From Lachnospiraceae bacterium (GTDB taxonomy: Bacteria; Bacillota; Clostridia; Lachnospirales; Lachnospiraceae), in contig JAIEAP010000043.1 of the NCBI GenBank assembly GCA_029071325.1, forward strand, positions 192,781-256,780: a stretch of DNA of 64,000 bases. The letters are read 5' to 3'. The notes under the pieces were generated by a model, which saw only the letters and a program-made list of their open reading frames with translations, was not told the DNA's origin and did not search any database. Both the position numbers and the translations under genes were made by a program. Positions 34,306-44,628 of the stretch are shown piece after piece (within the stretch, counting starts at the first letter, position 1; the number at the start of each line of letters is the position of its first letter).

Positions 34306-35963
34306 TATACATGGAAACAGCTTCCGCCGATAAATTCCCGAATAATGGAGTTTGTGCTGATCTGTTCGCTGGGAACCGGAAGGAAATAATTGAGGAATTT
34401 TAAGAGGCGCTTTGCCTCCACATACTCCGGGCAATCCTTCTCTATCGCAAAGAGCAGTGGCTCCGCATACTGTTTCAGCACAGCGAGTTCATAAATTAAA
34501 GCAGAATTAAACATTACATCCGCACTTTCCTGATGCGGGAAGATATGCTGTTCCTCTCCCCGGCGCACGGAATCCCACATGGCAATAGTCTCACGGGCAG
34601 AGGTGGCCCGTGTCCTGGCATCCCGGACGATCCTGCGCAGCAGCCTGCAGTCCGTTGTGGGCAGACAATTGTGCTCATCAATATCCAGCGGCGTCAGTGC
34701 GCTGATATAGATACGGAACTTGCTTTCTTTGGGCAGAGAATAAGACAGCTTGTCATTGAGTCCGTGAATTCCTTCGATCACCAGCACATCATCCACTCCC
34801 AGCTTCATCATCCTGCCTTTTTCCTCCCGCTTGCCGGTTTTAAAGTTGAATATAGGCAGTTCCACCTCTTCCCCCGTAAGCAGACGGCTCATATCACTGT
34901 TAAAACGCTCCACATCCAGCGCTTCCAGACACTCAAAATCAAAATTCCCGTTCTCATCCCGGGGCGTCAGGCTCCGGTCCAGATAAAAGTCATCCAGCGG
35001 AACAGGATGGGGCTTCATCCCGTGAGCTGCCAGTTGGATAGACAGCCGGTGGGAAAACGTCGTCTTACCGGAAGATGACGGGCCTGCGATCATAATGAAT
35101 TTCTTACCTTTTTCCGCGTGTATCCGCTCTGCCAGTTCACCGATCTTACGCTCCATCAGAGCCTCCTGGATCAGAATGATGTCACGGATCCTGCCCTCTG
35201 CCACCGCATCATTTAGGGCTCCGATGGTGGACACACCCATGGTCCTGCCCCACTCATAGGATTCTTTCATCGCCTCATACAGCTTTTCCAACGGCACAAA
35301 TGCATCCACCAGCCTGGGATTGCTGCCAGGATACATCAGCATAAAGCCCTCCTGATAGGGCTCCAGATCAAAATATTTCAGATATCCGGTGGAAGGCACC
35401 ATATAGCCATAAAAATAATCAATGTAACGGCCCAACTGATATATATTCACCCTTGAACTTCTGCGGTAACGGAACAATCGCTCCTTATCTTTCATGCCCA
35501 GCTCGCGGAACAACTCCACCGCCTCGTCACTGCGTATACTCTTCTTCTCGATGGGAATGTCAAGATCCACCAGACGCATCATTTCCAGCTTCAGCTTCAA
35601 CACCACCTCTTTCGTCACCGTGATATCGCCCTCCAGCTTGCAGTAATTCCCCTGTCCGATGGAATGCATGACCCGGACCCGGATCCCCTGTTCTCCATAA
35701 ACATTGTACACTGCCTTCTCCATCAGCAGCGCCACACTGCGGCGGTATGCCTTCCGGCCTGCCTTATCGGCCGTGGTCACAAAGGACAGTTCCCCTTCCT
35801 GAACCTGGTGATGCAGCTCCTGCAGTCGGTTATTGATGAGCACCAGAACAATATCCTGCCCTACTTTATCCTGGTATTCTGCCGCCACCTGCCGATAGGT
35901 AGTGTCTGCCGGATATTCCCTCCGCTCTCCCATAATATTGATTTTACATTTAACTTCTCCCAT
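34305..35963 (-). CDS. Nucleoside kinase: TGS/ThrRS-like N-terminus fused to uridine kinase
   Basis: The 552-residue protein has an N-terminal TGS-like domain (YPADTTYRQVAAEYQD), a second threonyl-tRNA-synthetase-type editing-region-like part (HSIGQGNYCKLEG), and a C-terminal uridine-kinase/phosphoribulokinase domain with Walker A MIAGPSSSGKTTFSHRL and the lid VIEGIHGLND. It probably phosphorylates a nucleoside. It follows AAAGGAGAAGAAC. The domain order is the one commonly annotated as nucleoside kinase in Clostridia; the nucleoside is unknown. Confidence 0.85.
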   Translation of the reverse strand: MGEVKCKINIMGERREYPADTTYRQVAAEYQDKVGQDIVLVLINNRLQELHHQVQEGELSFVTTADKAGRKAYRRSVALLMEKAVYNVYGEQGIRVRVMHSIGQGNYCKLEGDITVTKEVVLKLKLEMMRLVDLDIPIEKKSIRSDEAVELFRELGMKDKERLFRYRRSSRVNIYQLGRYIDYFYGYMVPSTGYLKYFDLEPYQEGFMLMYPGSNPRLVDAFVPLEKLYEAMKESYEWGRTMGVSTIGALNDAVAEGRIRDIILIQEALMERKIGELAERIHAEKGKKFIMIAGPSSSGKTTFSHRLSIQLAAHGMKPHPVPLDDFYLDRSLTPRDENGNFDFECLEALDVERFNSDMSRLLTGEEVELPIFNFKTGKREEKGRMMKLGVDDVLVIEGIHGLNDKLSYSLPKESKFRIYISALTPLDIDEHNCLPTTDCRLLRRIVRDARTRATSARETIAMWDSVRRGEEQHIFPHQESADVMFNSALIYELAVLKQYAEPLLFAIEKDCPEYVEAKRLLKFLNYFLPVPSEQISTNSIIREFIGGSCFHV

Positions 35964-36026
35964 GTTCTTCTCCTTTTTGGTATCTGCATTTATCCTATGT
36001 ATCTGTATACCGAAATGCCATATTAT

Positions 36027-36803
36027 TTACACAATTACAAAAGGCGGTATCTGCTCTCTGGTCAACACCGTAAGTTCCGGCTTCACCCTTCTCAGATATT
36101 CTGCCATATACTCCACGAAAATGTGTTCCAGCCCATAATGTCCCGCGTCTATGATACACAGCCCCTGCGCCACTGCATCAATGCCGCTGTGATGGTCGAT
36201 ATCCCCCGTGATCAACACATCGGCTCCCTTCGACACCGCATGGGCAATCTCACTCTTGCCGGAACCCGGACTGATGGCAAGCTTACGCACCCGGCGCTCC
36301 AAATCTCCAAACAGCTTTACCTCCGAAATATAAAATCGTTCTTTAACAAATGCTACGCAATTTTCCAGTGTTCCTTCGAACGAACCCACTTTGCCTATCC
36401 CGCAGGGCTTTCCATTCCATGTTCCGGTCTCCTCCAGCACCTCTGTGTCCGTAAGGCCCAGGCGCTCCGCCGCCAGATCCGCCATCACACACACATCAAA
36501 ATTGGTGTGCATCGCATAATATGAAATATTGTGACGCGCCAGCTTCCAGATGCGCCTGCCAATAAAATCATCCGCCGCCACTCGCCGGATGCCGCCGAAA
36601 ATCAACGGATGATGGGTGATCAGCAGATCCGCCTTCCCACGCACCGCCTCTTCTATCACCTCATCCGTGGCATCCAGGGCAATGTACACCGTATGAATCT
36701 CGCATTCCCCGTCTCCTGCCAGCAGTCCTACATTATCCCACTCACAGGCATACTCTGCCGGAGCCAGCCGCTCCAGAATCCCCGTCAGTTCACTGCATTT
36801 CAT
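36027..36803 (-). CDS. Nif3-like dinuclear metal-centre protein (YqfO/DUF34)
   Basis: The 258-residue protein has Nif3-family metal motifs LLITHHPLIFGG (HH), YAMHTNFDVC, LAERLGL and GHYGLEHIF (His, Glu) near the C-terminus, where the dinuclear site forms. The middle insert seen in long YqfO forms is absent. The role is unsettled (GTP cyclohydrolase- or metal-insertion-like functions have been proposed). I use the ATG at 36803, which overlaps the trmK stop by ATGA, giving MKCSELTGILERL. Confidence 0.9.
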   Translation of the reverse strand: MKCSELTGILERLAPAEYACEWDNVGLLAGDGECEIHTVYIALDATDEVIEEAVRGKADLLITHHPLIFGGIRRVAADDFIGRRIWKLARHNISYYAMHTNFDVCVMADLAAERLGLTDTEVLEETGTWNGKPCGIGKVGSFEGTLENCVAFVKERFYISEVKLFGDLERRVRKLAISPGSGKSEIAHAVSKGADVLITGDIDHHSGIDAVAQGLCIIDAGHYGLEHIFVEYMAEYLRRVKPELTVLTREQIPPFVIV

Positions 36804-37537
36804 TCGTCCGTCATCTCCTCCCATGCCATCTTAAGCACAGACAGCTTCTCCTGCACCTCCTGCAGTCTTAATGTAATCGCCTCCGTCTGCTCCTGCCGCA
36901 GCAGATTCTGACGGATTGCCTCCAATTGCCGTCTGCTCTTCTCAAGATAACGCAGCAATACCGGATGCCGCTGCCGGATCAGACAGCCGCCGTACCGGTA
37001 ATATGCCGCCGTCATACCGCATTCCGGTATCACGTCCTCTTCCTGCACCCCGGCGGCGGTCTTTGATATACCGCGCATCATCATATAATATTTCCCGTCT
37101 TCTTCCACCATGTTTTCCCGGACAATACAAAAACCGGCATCATATAGATACCGCCGTACCACTTCTATTTCCGACTGTGGCTGCAGGATTACCTCCCGCA
37201 TCTTCTGCCATACATCAGGCGTGTCCGACAGGATCCGTACCGTCAGCGCTCCGCCCATACCTGCGATCACCAGACTGTCCGCCTCTTCCTGCCGGAGTCC
37301 CTTCAACCCGTCGGACAATCTGGTCTCTATGTATTTTCCCAGCCCGGCTCTATCAATATGCTCCGCTGCATGCCGCAGGGGTCCGGGGTTCACATCCATG
37401 GCGATCGCCCTGGGGATATGTCCTGTCTCAATCAGATAAATCGGCAGATATCCGTGATCACAGCCCACATCTGCCAGCACACTGCCCATCGTGACAAAAT
37501 CCGCCACACTCTGTAATCTGCCAGAAAGTCTGCCCAT
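36800..37537 (-). CDS. trmK: tRNA (adenine-22-N1) methyltransferase TrmK
   Basis: The 245-residue SAM methyltransferase methylates A22 of tRNAs. It has SAM motif I ADVGCDHGYLPIYL, DVNPGPLRHAAEHI, RLSDGLKGL and the catalytic-region IAGMGGALTVRIL, plus a coiled-coil C-terminus (REQLEAIRQNLL-like helices about 200-245). The order rpoD-trmK-nif3 is conserved in Firmicutes (yqfN-yqfO). Confidence 0.93.
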   Translation of the reverse strand: MGRLSGRLQSVADFVTMGSVLADVGCDHGYLPIYLIETGHIPRAIAMDVNPGPLRHAAEHIDRAGLGKYIETRLSDGLKGLRQEEADSLVIAGMGGALTVRILSDTPDVWQKMREVILQPQSEIEVVRRYLYDAGFCIVRENMVEEDGKYYMMMRGISKTAAGVQEEDVIPECGMTAAYYRYGGCLIRQRHPVLLRYLEKSRRQLEAIRQNLLRQEQTEAITLRLQEVQEKLSVLKMAWEEMTDE

Positions 37538-37539
37538 AT

Positions 37540-38730
37540 TTACTCCAGATAATCCTTAAGCTTGCGGCTTCTGCTGGGATGGCGCAGCTTGCGGAGCGCC
37601 TTCGCCTCTATCTGCCGGATGCGCTCTCTTGTGACATTGAATTCTTTGCCGACCTCCTCCAATGTCCTGGCTCGTCCGTCCTCCAGTCCAAAACGCAGGA
37701 TCAGCACCTTCTGCTCCCGCTCAGTCAGCGTGCCCAGGACTTCATCCAGCTGTTCCTTCAGCAGTGTAAATGCCGCAGCGTCCGCCGGAACTGGCACATT
37801 GTCATCCTGGATAAAATCTCCCAGATGGGAATCCTCCTCCTCACCGATAGGCGTCTCTAAAGACACCGGCTCCTGGGATATCTTTAAGATTTCCCGGACA
37901 CGGTCTACCGGCATATTCATTTCCTCTGCAATCTCCTCAGGGGAAGGCTCTCTTCCCAGCTCCTGCAGAAGCTGCCTCGATACACGGATCAGCTTATTGA
38001 TAGTCTCTACCATGTGCACCGGAATACGAATGGTCCGCGCCTGATCCGCAATGGCTCTTGTGATCGCCTGACGGATCCACCATGTGGCGTAAGTGGAAAA
38101 CTTATAGCCCTTCCGGTAATCAAACTTCTCCACCGCCTTAATGAGACCCAGATTACCCTCCTGAATCAGATCCAAAAACAGCATGCCTCTGCCCACATAC
38201 CGCTTGGCAATGCTGACCACCAGACGCAGGTTCGCCTCTGCCAGACGCTTCTTTGCCTCCTGATCTCCCAGTTCCATGCGCTTTGCCAGCTCAATCTCCT
38301 CCTCTGCATTCAGCAGCGGAACCTTGCCGATCTCTTTTAAATACATGCGCACAGGGTCCTCAATGGCAACACCGTCGGGAACGGACAGGTCGATCTTATC
38401 CAGTTCTACTTCTTCCTCTTCCTCAGGGATTATGTCATCGTCAATATCGTCGTCATCCATAATACGCAAAACGTCAATGTTATTGCTCTCCAGAAAATCA
38501 AGAATCTTCTCGAATTCATCAGCATCCAGCTCCATATCCTTGAAAAAATCGCTGATTTCCTGGTATTCCAGACTGTTTTTCTTCTTTTTTGCCATGCCGA
38601 GCAATTCCTGCAGCTTATCCTGAAACTTTGCTTTTCTCTCCTCCACTGCATCCTGCTGCTCTACTGGTTTTTCTGTTTTTGCCTTTCCCGTCTTTTTCGC
38701 GGTCTTCTCCATTTTTTCTTCCATTTTCAC
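37540..38730 (-). CDS. rpoD: Primary sigma factor SigA/RpoD
   Basis: The 396-residue housekeeping sigma factor has an N-terminal Lys/Glu-rich region 1.1, an acidic stretch ([20 protein letters not shown]), region 1.2 VRMYLKEIG, region 2 ([35 protein letters not shown]), region 3 and region 4 ([28 protein letters not shown]). The GTG at 38730 follows AGAGGACGAAT. It is co-transcribed with dnaG upstream, the macromolecular-synthesis arrangement. Confidence 0.97.
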   Translation of the reverse strand: MKMEEKMEKTAKKTGKAKTEKPVEQQDAVEERKAKFQDKLQELLGMAKKKKNSLEYQEISDFFKDMELDADEFEKILDFLESNNIDVLRIMDDDDIDDDIIPEEEEEVELDKIDLSVPDGVAIEDPVRMYLKEIGKVPLLNAEEEIELAKRMELGDQEAKKRLAEANLRLVVSIAKRYVGRGMLFLDLIQEGNLGLIKAVEKFDYRKGYKFSTYATWWIRQAITRAIADQARTIRIPVHMVETINKLIRVSRQLLQELGREPSPEEIAEEMNMPVDRVREILKISQEPVSLETPIGEEEDSHLGDFIQDDNVPVPADAAAFTLLKEQLDEVLGTLTEREQKVLILRFGLEDGRARTLEEVGKEFNVTRERIRQIEAKALRKLRHPSRSRKLKDYLE

Positions 38731-38774
38731 ATTCGTCCTCTCATGGTTCGTATTAAACTACCTCTATTTTGTCC

Positions 38775-40556
38775 TCAATCTATGGAAATATGCATTTTTC
38801 GCATATCCTGTGCCATCCGCTGGTCCTCAATGAGCCGCTGCAAGCTCTGCATATCTGCTGGATCAAGATGCGCCGAGCGGTAATTGATACTGTTTTCCTT
38901 CACCCGGATCACGGTTTCTTTCACTGCCTTTTCCCTCTCTGCCCGCGTCTCGGTCTCATGGATGGAAGCGTGAAATAATGCCGCTACCTCCCGCTGTTCC
39001 TCTTCATCCGGGAAACAACTGATGATCTGGGCGGGATTTAACGCATGTTCCTCTTTTTGTTCGTAGATCATCTGCGCTACTCTGCGGAAAAGTTCTTCCG
39101 TAAAATCTTCCGGGCCGATATACTCCCGAATGCTGTCGTAAAGATGCTCCTCCTCAATGAGCCAGGTCAGCAGCAGCTGCTGGGAACGGCGCATGCCGTC
39201 TTCCTTCTTGTGCTTCTGTTCATTCCTGCCGCTCTTTAGCGGAACACGCTCTTTCACCAGTCCGCCCTCCGTCCCCAGGCGGTTCACCAGGGAACGCAGA
39301 TGTTCAAATCCGATGTGATAACGTTCCGCCACAGCTTCCATATAATTCTCCCGCTCCAGCTCTCCGTCAAAGTCGAGAAGCTTTCTGGCCACCTCAGTGT
39401 GAAACGCCGTCTTGCTCTCAGGGTCCTTCATGTCATACTGTTCCGACAATATCCTCACTTCAAACAGAAAGCTGTTCTCGGCTTCATCGATACGCTTCTG
39501 GTATTCCTCAGCCCCCAGCGCTTTGATGAATTCATCCGGATCCTTATGGGGACGCATATTGATCACCTTGCAGGTGAGTCCCACCTCCTTAAGGATCGGT
39601 ATGGCACGCAGCGCCGCCTTAACGCCTGCGCCGTCGCTGTCGAAGGTTAAGTATACCTCCTTCGTATACCGCTTGAGCAGGCTGGCATGCCCGCTGGTAA
39701 ACGCTGTCCCCAGGGACGCCACCGCATTGTCGAATCCCGCCTGATGCAGAGCGATCACATCCATGTATCCTTCACACAGCAGCATCTGCGGTTTCTTCGT
39801 CTGCCTTGCTATATTTAATCCGTATAAATTCCGGCTTTTGTCAAATATTCTGGTCTCCGGCGAATTCAGGTATTTGGGCTCGCCCTCTCCCATCACACGG
39901 CCTCCGAAGCCTATGACCTTGTTGTGCACATCCATAATGGGAAACATGGCACGATTCCAGAATTTGTCATGCCCTCCCCTCACCTCGTCAATGGTGACAA
40001 GCCCGGATTCCTTCAGCAATTCATCGCTGTACCCCTGCTGCTTTAAGTAGCGGTAAAGGTCGTCGCTGTACTTATCCGAGTAGCCCAGGCCGAACTTCTG
40101 CATGGTCTCATCGGACAATTCCCTTCTGCGAAAATAGTCCAGTGCCTGTCTGCCCCTCTCATTTCGCAGCAGCATATAATAGTATTTCGCCGCTGTCTTG
40201 TTAATTTCCAGCAGTAACTGACGCTTGTCCGCTTCCCGCTTCGCCTGGGCGCTCATCTCCTGCTTCGGAAGCGCTATGCCCGCCCGCTCTGCCAGATGCT
40301 CCATTGCCTCCGGAAATGAGAAATTCTCATACTGCATCACAAAGGTAAACACGTTGCCGCCTGCCCCACAGCCAAAACAATAGTACATCTGCTTTCCCGG
40401 AGACACGGAAAACGATCCCGTTTTCTCATTGTGGAAGGGACATAGCCCGAAATATGTGCTGCCCTTCTTGGTAAGCCTCACATATGCACCGATCACATCA
40501 ACGATATCATTTCTGGAACGGACCTCTTCCACCAATTCATCTGAATAGTATGCCAT
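38775..40556 (-). CDS. dnaG: DNA primase
   Basis: The 593-residue primase has the CHC2 zinc finger (CPFHNEKTGSFSVSP, YYCFGCGAGG), the RNA-polymerase core and TOPRIM motif (LLCEGYMDVIALHQAGF, FDSDGAGVKAA) and a C-terminal helicase-binding region (LTWLIEEEHL). It starts immediately after the dgt stop and precedes rpoD by 44 bp. Confidence 0.97.
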   Translation of the reverse strand: MAYYSDELVEEVRSRNDIVDVIGAYVRLTKKGSTYFGLCPFHNEKTGSFSVSPGKQMYYCFGCGAGGNVFTFVMQYENFSFPEAMEHLAERAGIALPKQEMSAQAKREADKRQLLLEINKTAAKYYYMLLRNERGRQALDYFRRRELSDETMQKFGLGYSDKYSDDLYRYLKQQGYSDELLKESGLVTIDEVRGGHDKFWNRAMFPIMDVHNKVIGFGGRVMGEGEPKYLNSPETRIFDKSRNLYGLNIARQTKKPQMLLCEGYMDVIALHQAGFDNAVASLGTAFTSGHASLLKRYTKEVYLTFDSDGAGVKAALRAIPILKEVGLTCKVINMRPHKDPDEFIKALGAEEYQKRIDEAENSFLFEVRILSEQYDMKDPESKTAFHTEVARKLLDFDGELERENYMEAVAERYHIGFEHLRSLVNRLGTEGGLVKERVPLKSGRNEQKHKKEDGMRRSQQLLLTWLIEEEHLYDSIREYIGPEDFTEELFRRVAQMIYEQKEEHALNPAQIISCFPDEEEQREVAALFHASIHETETRAEREKAVKETVIRVKENSINYRSAHLDPADMQSLQRLIEDQRMAQDMRKMHISID

Positions 40557-41564
40557 CTAATTCACCTGCCATGCTTTAGGAACAAAGTATTCTGAAAATT
40601 TTGCAATGGCATACTGATCCGTCATGCCCGCAATATAATCACACACCACGCGCTGAATCTTCTCCCCCTGCGCCATCATATCCTGATACTGCTCCGGCAG
40701 TTCCCTCGGATGCTCTATGTAAAAGGCAAACAGCTTACCCAGAAGCTCCTCCGCCTTCGCCTCCTCGCTCTTGGCAGCAGGGTTGGTATAGACATTTACA
40801 AACATGAACTTCCGAAGATCCTGCATTGCCTTCAAAATCTCCGGCGACATGATAATATCATCCCGATCCATACTGTTGGTGATGATATTGTGGATCAGCG
40901 TATCCAAACGCTCCCCGGAATTGCTGCCCAGCACAGACCGGATTTCGCCCGGGATATCCGCTTCTGTCATGATCCTGCCCCGCACTGCATCATCAATGTC
41001 GTGATGTATGTAGGCAATCTTGTCGGAAAACCGCACGATCCTTCCCTCCAGAGTATTGGGCATCGTGCTGGTCTGGTGATTCAATATGCCGTCCCGTACC
41101 TCTCGCGTCAGGTTCAGACCCTGCCCGTCCTTCTCTAAGCGCTCTACAATACGGACGCTCTGCTCATTATGACGAAATCCGTCGGAGCACAGACGGTCTA
41201 GCACCCGCTCCCCCGCATGCCCGAAGGGCGTATGTCCCAGATCATGCCCCAGAGCAATGGCCTCCACCAGATCCTCATTTAAGCGCAGCGCCTTGGCAAT
41301 CGTCCTGGCATTCTGGGATACCTCCAGCGTATGGGACATCCTGGTTCGGTAGTGATCGCCCTTAGGCGTCAAAAACACCTGTGTCTTATTCTTCAAACGC
41401 CGGAAAGCTTTACTGTGCAGGATACGGTCGCGGTCCCGCTGGTACACCGGTCGGATGTCGCACTGCGGCTCCGCCTTATCCCTGCCTATGGATTTATCGC
41501 TGAATGCTGCATAAGGGCTTAACACCTCATGCTCCATTCTTTCCATCCGCTCCCGAATCGTCAT
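40557..41564 (-). CDS. dgt: dGTP triphosphohydrolase-like HD protein
   Basis: The 335-residue HD-domain enzyme hydrolyses dNTPs to deoxynucleosides and triphosphate in its family. It shows RDRDRILHSKAFRRLKNKTQV, the HD motif ALGHDLGHTPFGHAGERVL, and DDIDDAVRGR/ DKIAYIHHDIDD. It is the head gene of dgt-dnaG-rpoD-trmK-nif3. The gap upstream (41565-41890) holds the branched palindrome at 41679-41875. Confidence 0.9.
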   Translation of the reverse strand: MTIRERMERMEHEVLSPYAAFSDKSIGRDKAEPQCDIRPVYQRDRDRILHSKAFRRLKNKTQVFLTPKGDHYRTRMSHTLEVSQNARTIAKALRLNEDLVEAIALGHDLGHTPFGHAGERVLDRLCSDGFRHNEQSVRIVERLEKDGQGLNLTREVRDGILNHQTSTMPNTLEGRIVRFSDKIAYIHHDIDDAVRGRIMTEADIPGEIRSVLGSNSGERLDTLIHNIITNSMDRDDIIMSPEILKAMQDLRKFMFVNVYTNPAAKSEEAKAEELLGKLFAFYIEHPRELPEQYQDMMAQGEKIQRVVCDYIAGMTDQYAIAKFSEYFVPKAWQVN

Positions 41565-41678
41565 GTCCTGCTCCTCATTCTTCCTGTAGGAAGCATACGC
41601 TCCCGTCTGTTACATTCATTCTCTGCTTTAATAATTCTGTGCCGGATCCGGATTTCCTTTTTTTATTTGAAATTCATA

Positions 41679-41875
41679 GTTACTATTCACAGTCATATCT
41701 AAGAAGCAACAGGCGCTTTGTCAGGCTTGCCTGTAAAAAGTGCTCTGCTGCTTCTTAGATATGACTGCGAAGCAGGAATCTCACCCGCATAAGCAATCTT
41801 AGCTGCGGCAGCAGCGGGACTGGAGCTCGTCAGAGCGACGATTGCGCATGTGGGTGAGTGACTGTGAATAGTAAC
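41679..41875. repeat. Branched palindromic element (three-way junction) upstream of dgt
   Basis: Perfect 17-bp outer arms gttactattcacagtca (41679-41695) and 41859-41875 enclose two long hairpins: 41690-41708/41749-41767 (19 bp, perfect) and 41780-41798/41840-41858 (19 bp, imperfect). Between them ttagctgcggcagcagcg resembles a module in the 23041 and 34193 copies. It fills most of the gap 41565-41890, where I see no gene. Confidence 0.85.
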
Positions 41876-41890
41876 GGTTCAAAAAACTAC

Positions 41891-43069
41891 TCAATAATCT
41901 CCCTTATGTCTGGCGATAAATCGCGCCACCTTGTACACAGGATTTTCCATGTGCCGCACCACCTGCTTTAGCTCTTTTCGAATTGCAATCGCCTGAGGGC
42001 AATGCTTCTCACATGCGCCGCATTCTATGCACCGGGAAGCGTTTGTATGCTCTGCCCGCAGAGTCGTACACATAAAATAAGATTTCATGCCACTATAAAA
42101 GCTGTCCGTGTAGCGCGTGTTATACGCCGCAAAGCAGGTGGGAATATCCACCCCGTGGGGACAGGGCATGCAGTAACCGCACCCTGTACAGGGCACCTTC
42201 ATATGCCGGTTGATGGAATCCGTCACCCTGCCAAACACTTCCATGTCCTCTTCGGTCAGGGAATTTGCTTCTGCCTCTGAGGCAATGCGGACATTTTCCT
42301 CCACCTGCGCCATATCATTCATACCGGACAGCACCACCGTCACCTCCGGATGGTTCCAGATCCAGCGCAACGCCCAATCCGCTGGGCTTCGCTTAGGCTG
42401 TGCCTGTTCAAATATCCGTCTTGCCTCCTTCGGAAGGGAGTGAACCAGCCTGCCGCCCCGCAGCGGCTCCATAATGATCACGGGAATTCCTTTGCTCCCG
42501 GCATATGTAAGCCCCCGGATGCCTGCCTGGCTGTGCTCATCCAGATAGTTAAACTGTATCTGGCAGAAATCCCAGTCATAGCTGTCAATAACCCTCATGA
42601 AAGGCTCTGTGCCGCCATGAAAGGAAAAGCCGATATTAAGGATCTGACCGGACGCTTTCTTGTCCGCGATCCATTCCTCGATCCCCATCTCCCGCAGCCG
42701 CTGCCAGTTGGACACATCATTGAGCATGTGGATCAGATAATACTCAATGTGATCTGTCTTAAGACGTCTGAGCTGTTCTGAAAAATACCGCTCTGCATCT
42801 TCTATCTTCTTAATGTAATAATGAGGAAGCTTCGTGGCGATCTTCACCCGGTCACGGTAGCCCTTCGCCAGAAATTTCCCCACACATTCCTCGCTCCCCG
42901 GATAAATATACGCCGTGTCAAAATAATTGACTCCCGCCTCCACAGCGGCTCTCATCTCTTCCTCTGCTTTATCCTGATCGATCCCTGTCGCCTTTCTGGT
43001 AAAACGCATACAGCCAAAGCCCAGGATTGATAAATTCTCCCCCGTTTTGGGGTTTTTGCGATACAACAT
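41891..43069 (-). CDS. Aldo/keto reductase with C-terminal ferredoxin-type domain
   Basis: The 392-residue protein has an N-terminal AKR TIM barrel (SILGFGCMRFTRK, NYFDTAYIYPGSE, the catalytic Lys-region ATKLPHYY and HMLNDV) and a C-terminal segment with cysteine motifs CTGCGYCMPCPHG and CIECGACEKHCPQA. These indicate a [4Fe-4S] ferredoxin-like unit. Such fusions are common in Clostridia and probably take electrons from ferredoxin rather than only NAD(P)H. ATG at 43069 follows GGAGGAATAGAGGAT. It immediately follows the hybrid kinase gene. Confidence 0.9.
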   Translation of the reverse strand: MLYRKNPKTGENLSILGFGCMRFTRKATGIDQDKAEEEMRAAVEAGVNYFDTAYIYPGSEECVGKFLAKGYRDRVKIATKLPHYYIKKIEDAERYFSEQLRRLKTDHIEYYLIHMLNDVSNWQRLREMGIEEWIADKKASGQILNIGFSFHGGTEPFMRVIDSYDWDFCQIQFNYLDEHSQAGIRGLTYAGSKGIPVIIMEPLRGGRLVHSLPKEARRIFEQAQPKRSPADWALRWIWNHPEVTVVLSGMNDMAQVEENVRIASEAEANSLTEEDMEVFGRVTDSINRHMKVPCTGCGYCMPCPHGVDIPTCFAAYNTRYTDSFYSGMKSYFMCTTLRAEHTNASRCIECGACEKHCPQAIAIRKELKQVVRHMENPVYKVARFIARHKGDY

Positions 43070-43086
43070 ATCCTCTATTCCTCCGT

Positions 43087-44628
43087 TCATTCCAGCAGCA
43101 ACTCGCCCATCATATGCAATACCTTTCGCATATCCATAGGTTTTGTCAGATGTCCGTTCATACCATTTTCGATTGCTTTCTGCTTATCCTCCTCAAAGGC
43201 ATTCGCAGACAGAGCCACAATAGGCACAGACGCAAGGCTCGGATCCGGCAGGCTGCGTATCTCTCTGGCCGCCTGATATCCGTCCATACGCACCATCTGG
43301 ATATCCATCAGCACGATATCATATTTTCCACCGGAGGACTTCACCATTTCCACTGCCACATCTCCGTCCTCTGCCTCCTCGATCACCAGTCCATATCCCT
43401 GCAGTAATTCCTTGGCAATCTCGCGGTTCAGCTCATTATCCTCTGCCAGCAGAACATATTTCCCTGCCAGAGACGGCGTTCTCATTTCCTTTGTTTCCAT
43501 TTGCTCCTGCACTGTCTCATGAGTCACAGGGAACGGCAGCCGCACCGTGAAGGTACTGCCCTCTCCCACTCTGCTGTCTACATGGATGCTCCCATTCATC
43601 ATATCTACGATATTCTTTGTAATAGGGAGTCCAAGCCCGGTTCCCTGGGTTTTGGTAACGGTAGAGGTGCGCTCCCGCTCAAAGGGCAAAAAAAGCTTCG
43701 GCAGACACTCCGGAGCAATGCCGATGCCCGTATCCTCCACCACAAACTCATATGTTGCAACTCCATGACTTAAGGAATCAAACTGTCGAACCGTAAGGCT
43801 GATACTTCCTCCCGGTCTGGTGAACTTCACTGCGTTGCCCAACAGATTATTCAGCACCTGCTTCACCCGCAATGCATCGCAGCGCACATTGGGATGACGG
43901 ATACCGGATGTGTCACAGGTATATTTCATCTGCCGCTTGCGCAGGGGCGCCTCTATGATCTGATTTGCTTCTTTGATGATTTCATATAGATTATTACTGT
44001 CAGAAATGATACTCATTTTTCCAGTCTCAATACGTCTCATATCCAGGATATCATCAATCAGCCCCAACAGTCCCTGGGCGGATTCCTGTATCTTCTCCAG
44101 ACACTCCCTCATTTTTCCGAGAGGTTGTCCTTCCATAAGCCCTAACTCGGCAAAACCGATAATAGCATTCATTGGAGTCCGGATATCATGGGACATATTT
44201 GCCAGAAAAACCGTCTTGATATTATTTGCCTGCTTCTCCTCTATTCGTTCCGTCACGTCCGTGATAAACACATAAAATACATTTCCAAAAGCACTGCTGT
44301 TGACGATATGACCAAAATCCTCCACCCATCTCACTTCACCGCTTTTGGTAATGATCCGGTATTCCACAAAATCATACATGCGTCCCTTGACTCTGATCTG
44401 GTCATATATACTGTTCTCCACGCGTTCCAGATCATCCGGGTGCACAATTCCCCGAAAGGAATTGCCCACATATGCACGAACCTCTTCCACCGTGTCACAA
44501 CCAAACAACTCTGCCACTTCCTGATTTACATACACGATCTCTTCTCCGGGACAGTCTTTATAAATAAAAAAGCCTCCCGGAATTCCCCGGACAACCTCTT
44601 CCAGTCCCATTCTCTTAATCTGCTCCAT
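43087..44628 (-). CDS. Hybrid sensor histidine kinase (PAS-HisKA-HATPase-receiver)
   Basis: The 513-residue cytoplasmic protein has a PAS domain (YKDCPGEEIVYVNQEVAELFGC; RGIVHPDDLERVE), HisKA with LANMSHDIRTPMNAIIGF, HATPase boxes NLLGNAVKFTRPGG and GTGLGLPIT, and a receiver with VLLAEDNELNRE, IVLMDIQM and phosphorelay Lys in LTKPMDM. It has no membrane segment, no HPt domain and no partner regulator beside it. The start at 44628 follows AGGAGGCTTTCG; an upstream in-frame ATG has a weaker site. Distal phosphorelay partner unknown. Confidence 0.88.
   Translation of the reverse strand: MEQIKRMGLEEVVRGIPGGFFIYKDCPGEEIVYVNQEVAELFGCDTVEEVRAYVGNSFRGIVHPDDLERVENSIYDQIRVKGRMYDFVEYRIITKSGEVRWVEDFGHIVNSSAFGNVFYVFITDVTERIEEKQANNIKTVFLANMSHDIRTPMNAIIGFAELGLMEGQPLGKMRECLEKIQESAQGLLGLIDDILDMRRIETGKMSIISDSNNLYEIIKEANQIIEAPLRKRQMKYTCDTSGIRHPNVRCDALRVKQVLNNLLGNAVKFTRPGGSISLTVRQFDSLSHGVATYEFVVEDTGIGIAPECLPKLFLPFERERTSTVTKTQGTGLGLPITKNIVDMMNGSIHVDSRVGEGSTFTVRLPFPVTHETVQEQMETKEMRTPSLAGKYVLLAEDNELNREIAKELLQGYGLVIEEAEDGDVAVEMVKSSGGKYDIVLMDIQMVRMDGYQAAREIRSLPDPSLASVPIVALSANAFEEDKQKAIENGMNGHLTKPMDMRKVLHMMGELLLE

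Noticed and set aside
35664-36524. 286-codon plus-strand ORF
   Set aside because: Antisense to the nucleoside kinase and Nif3 genes, with no recognisable domain.
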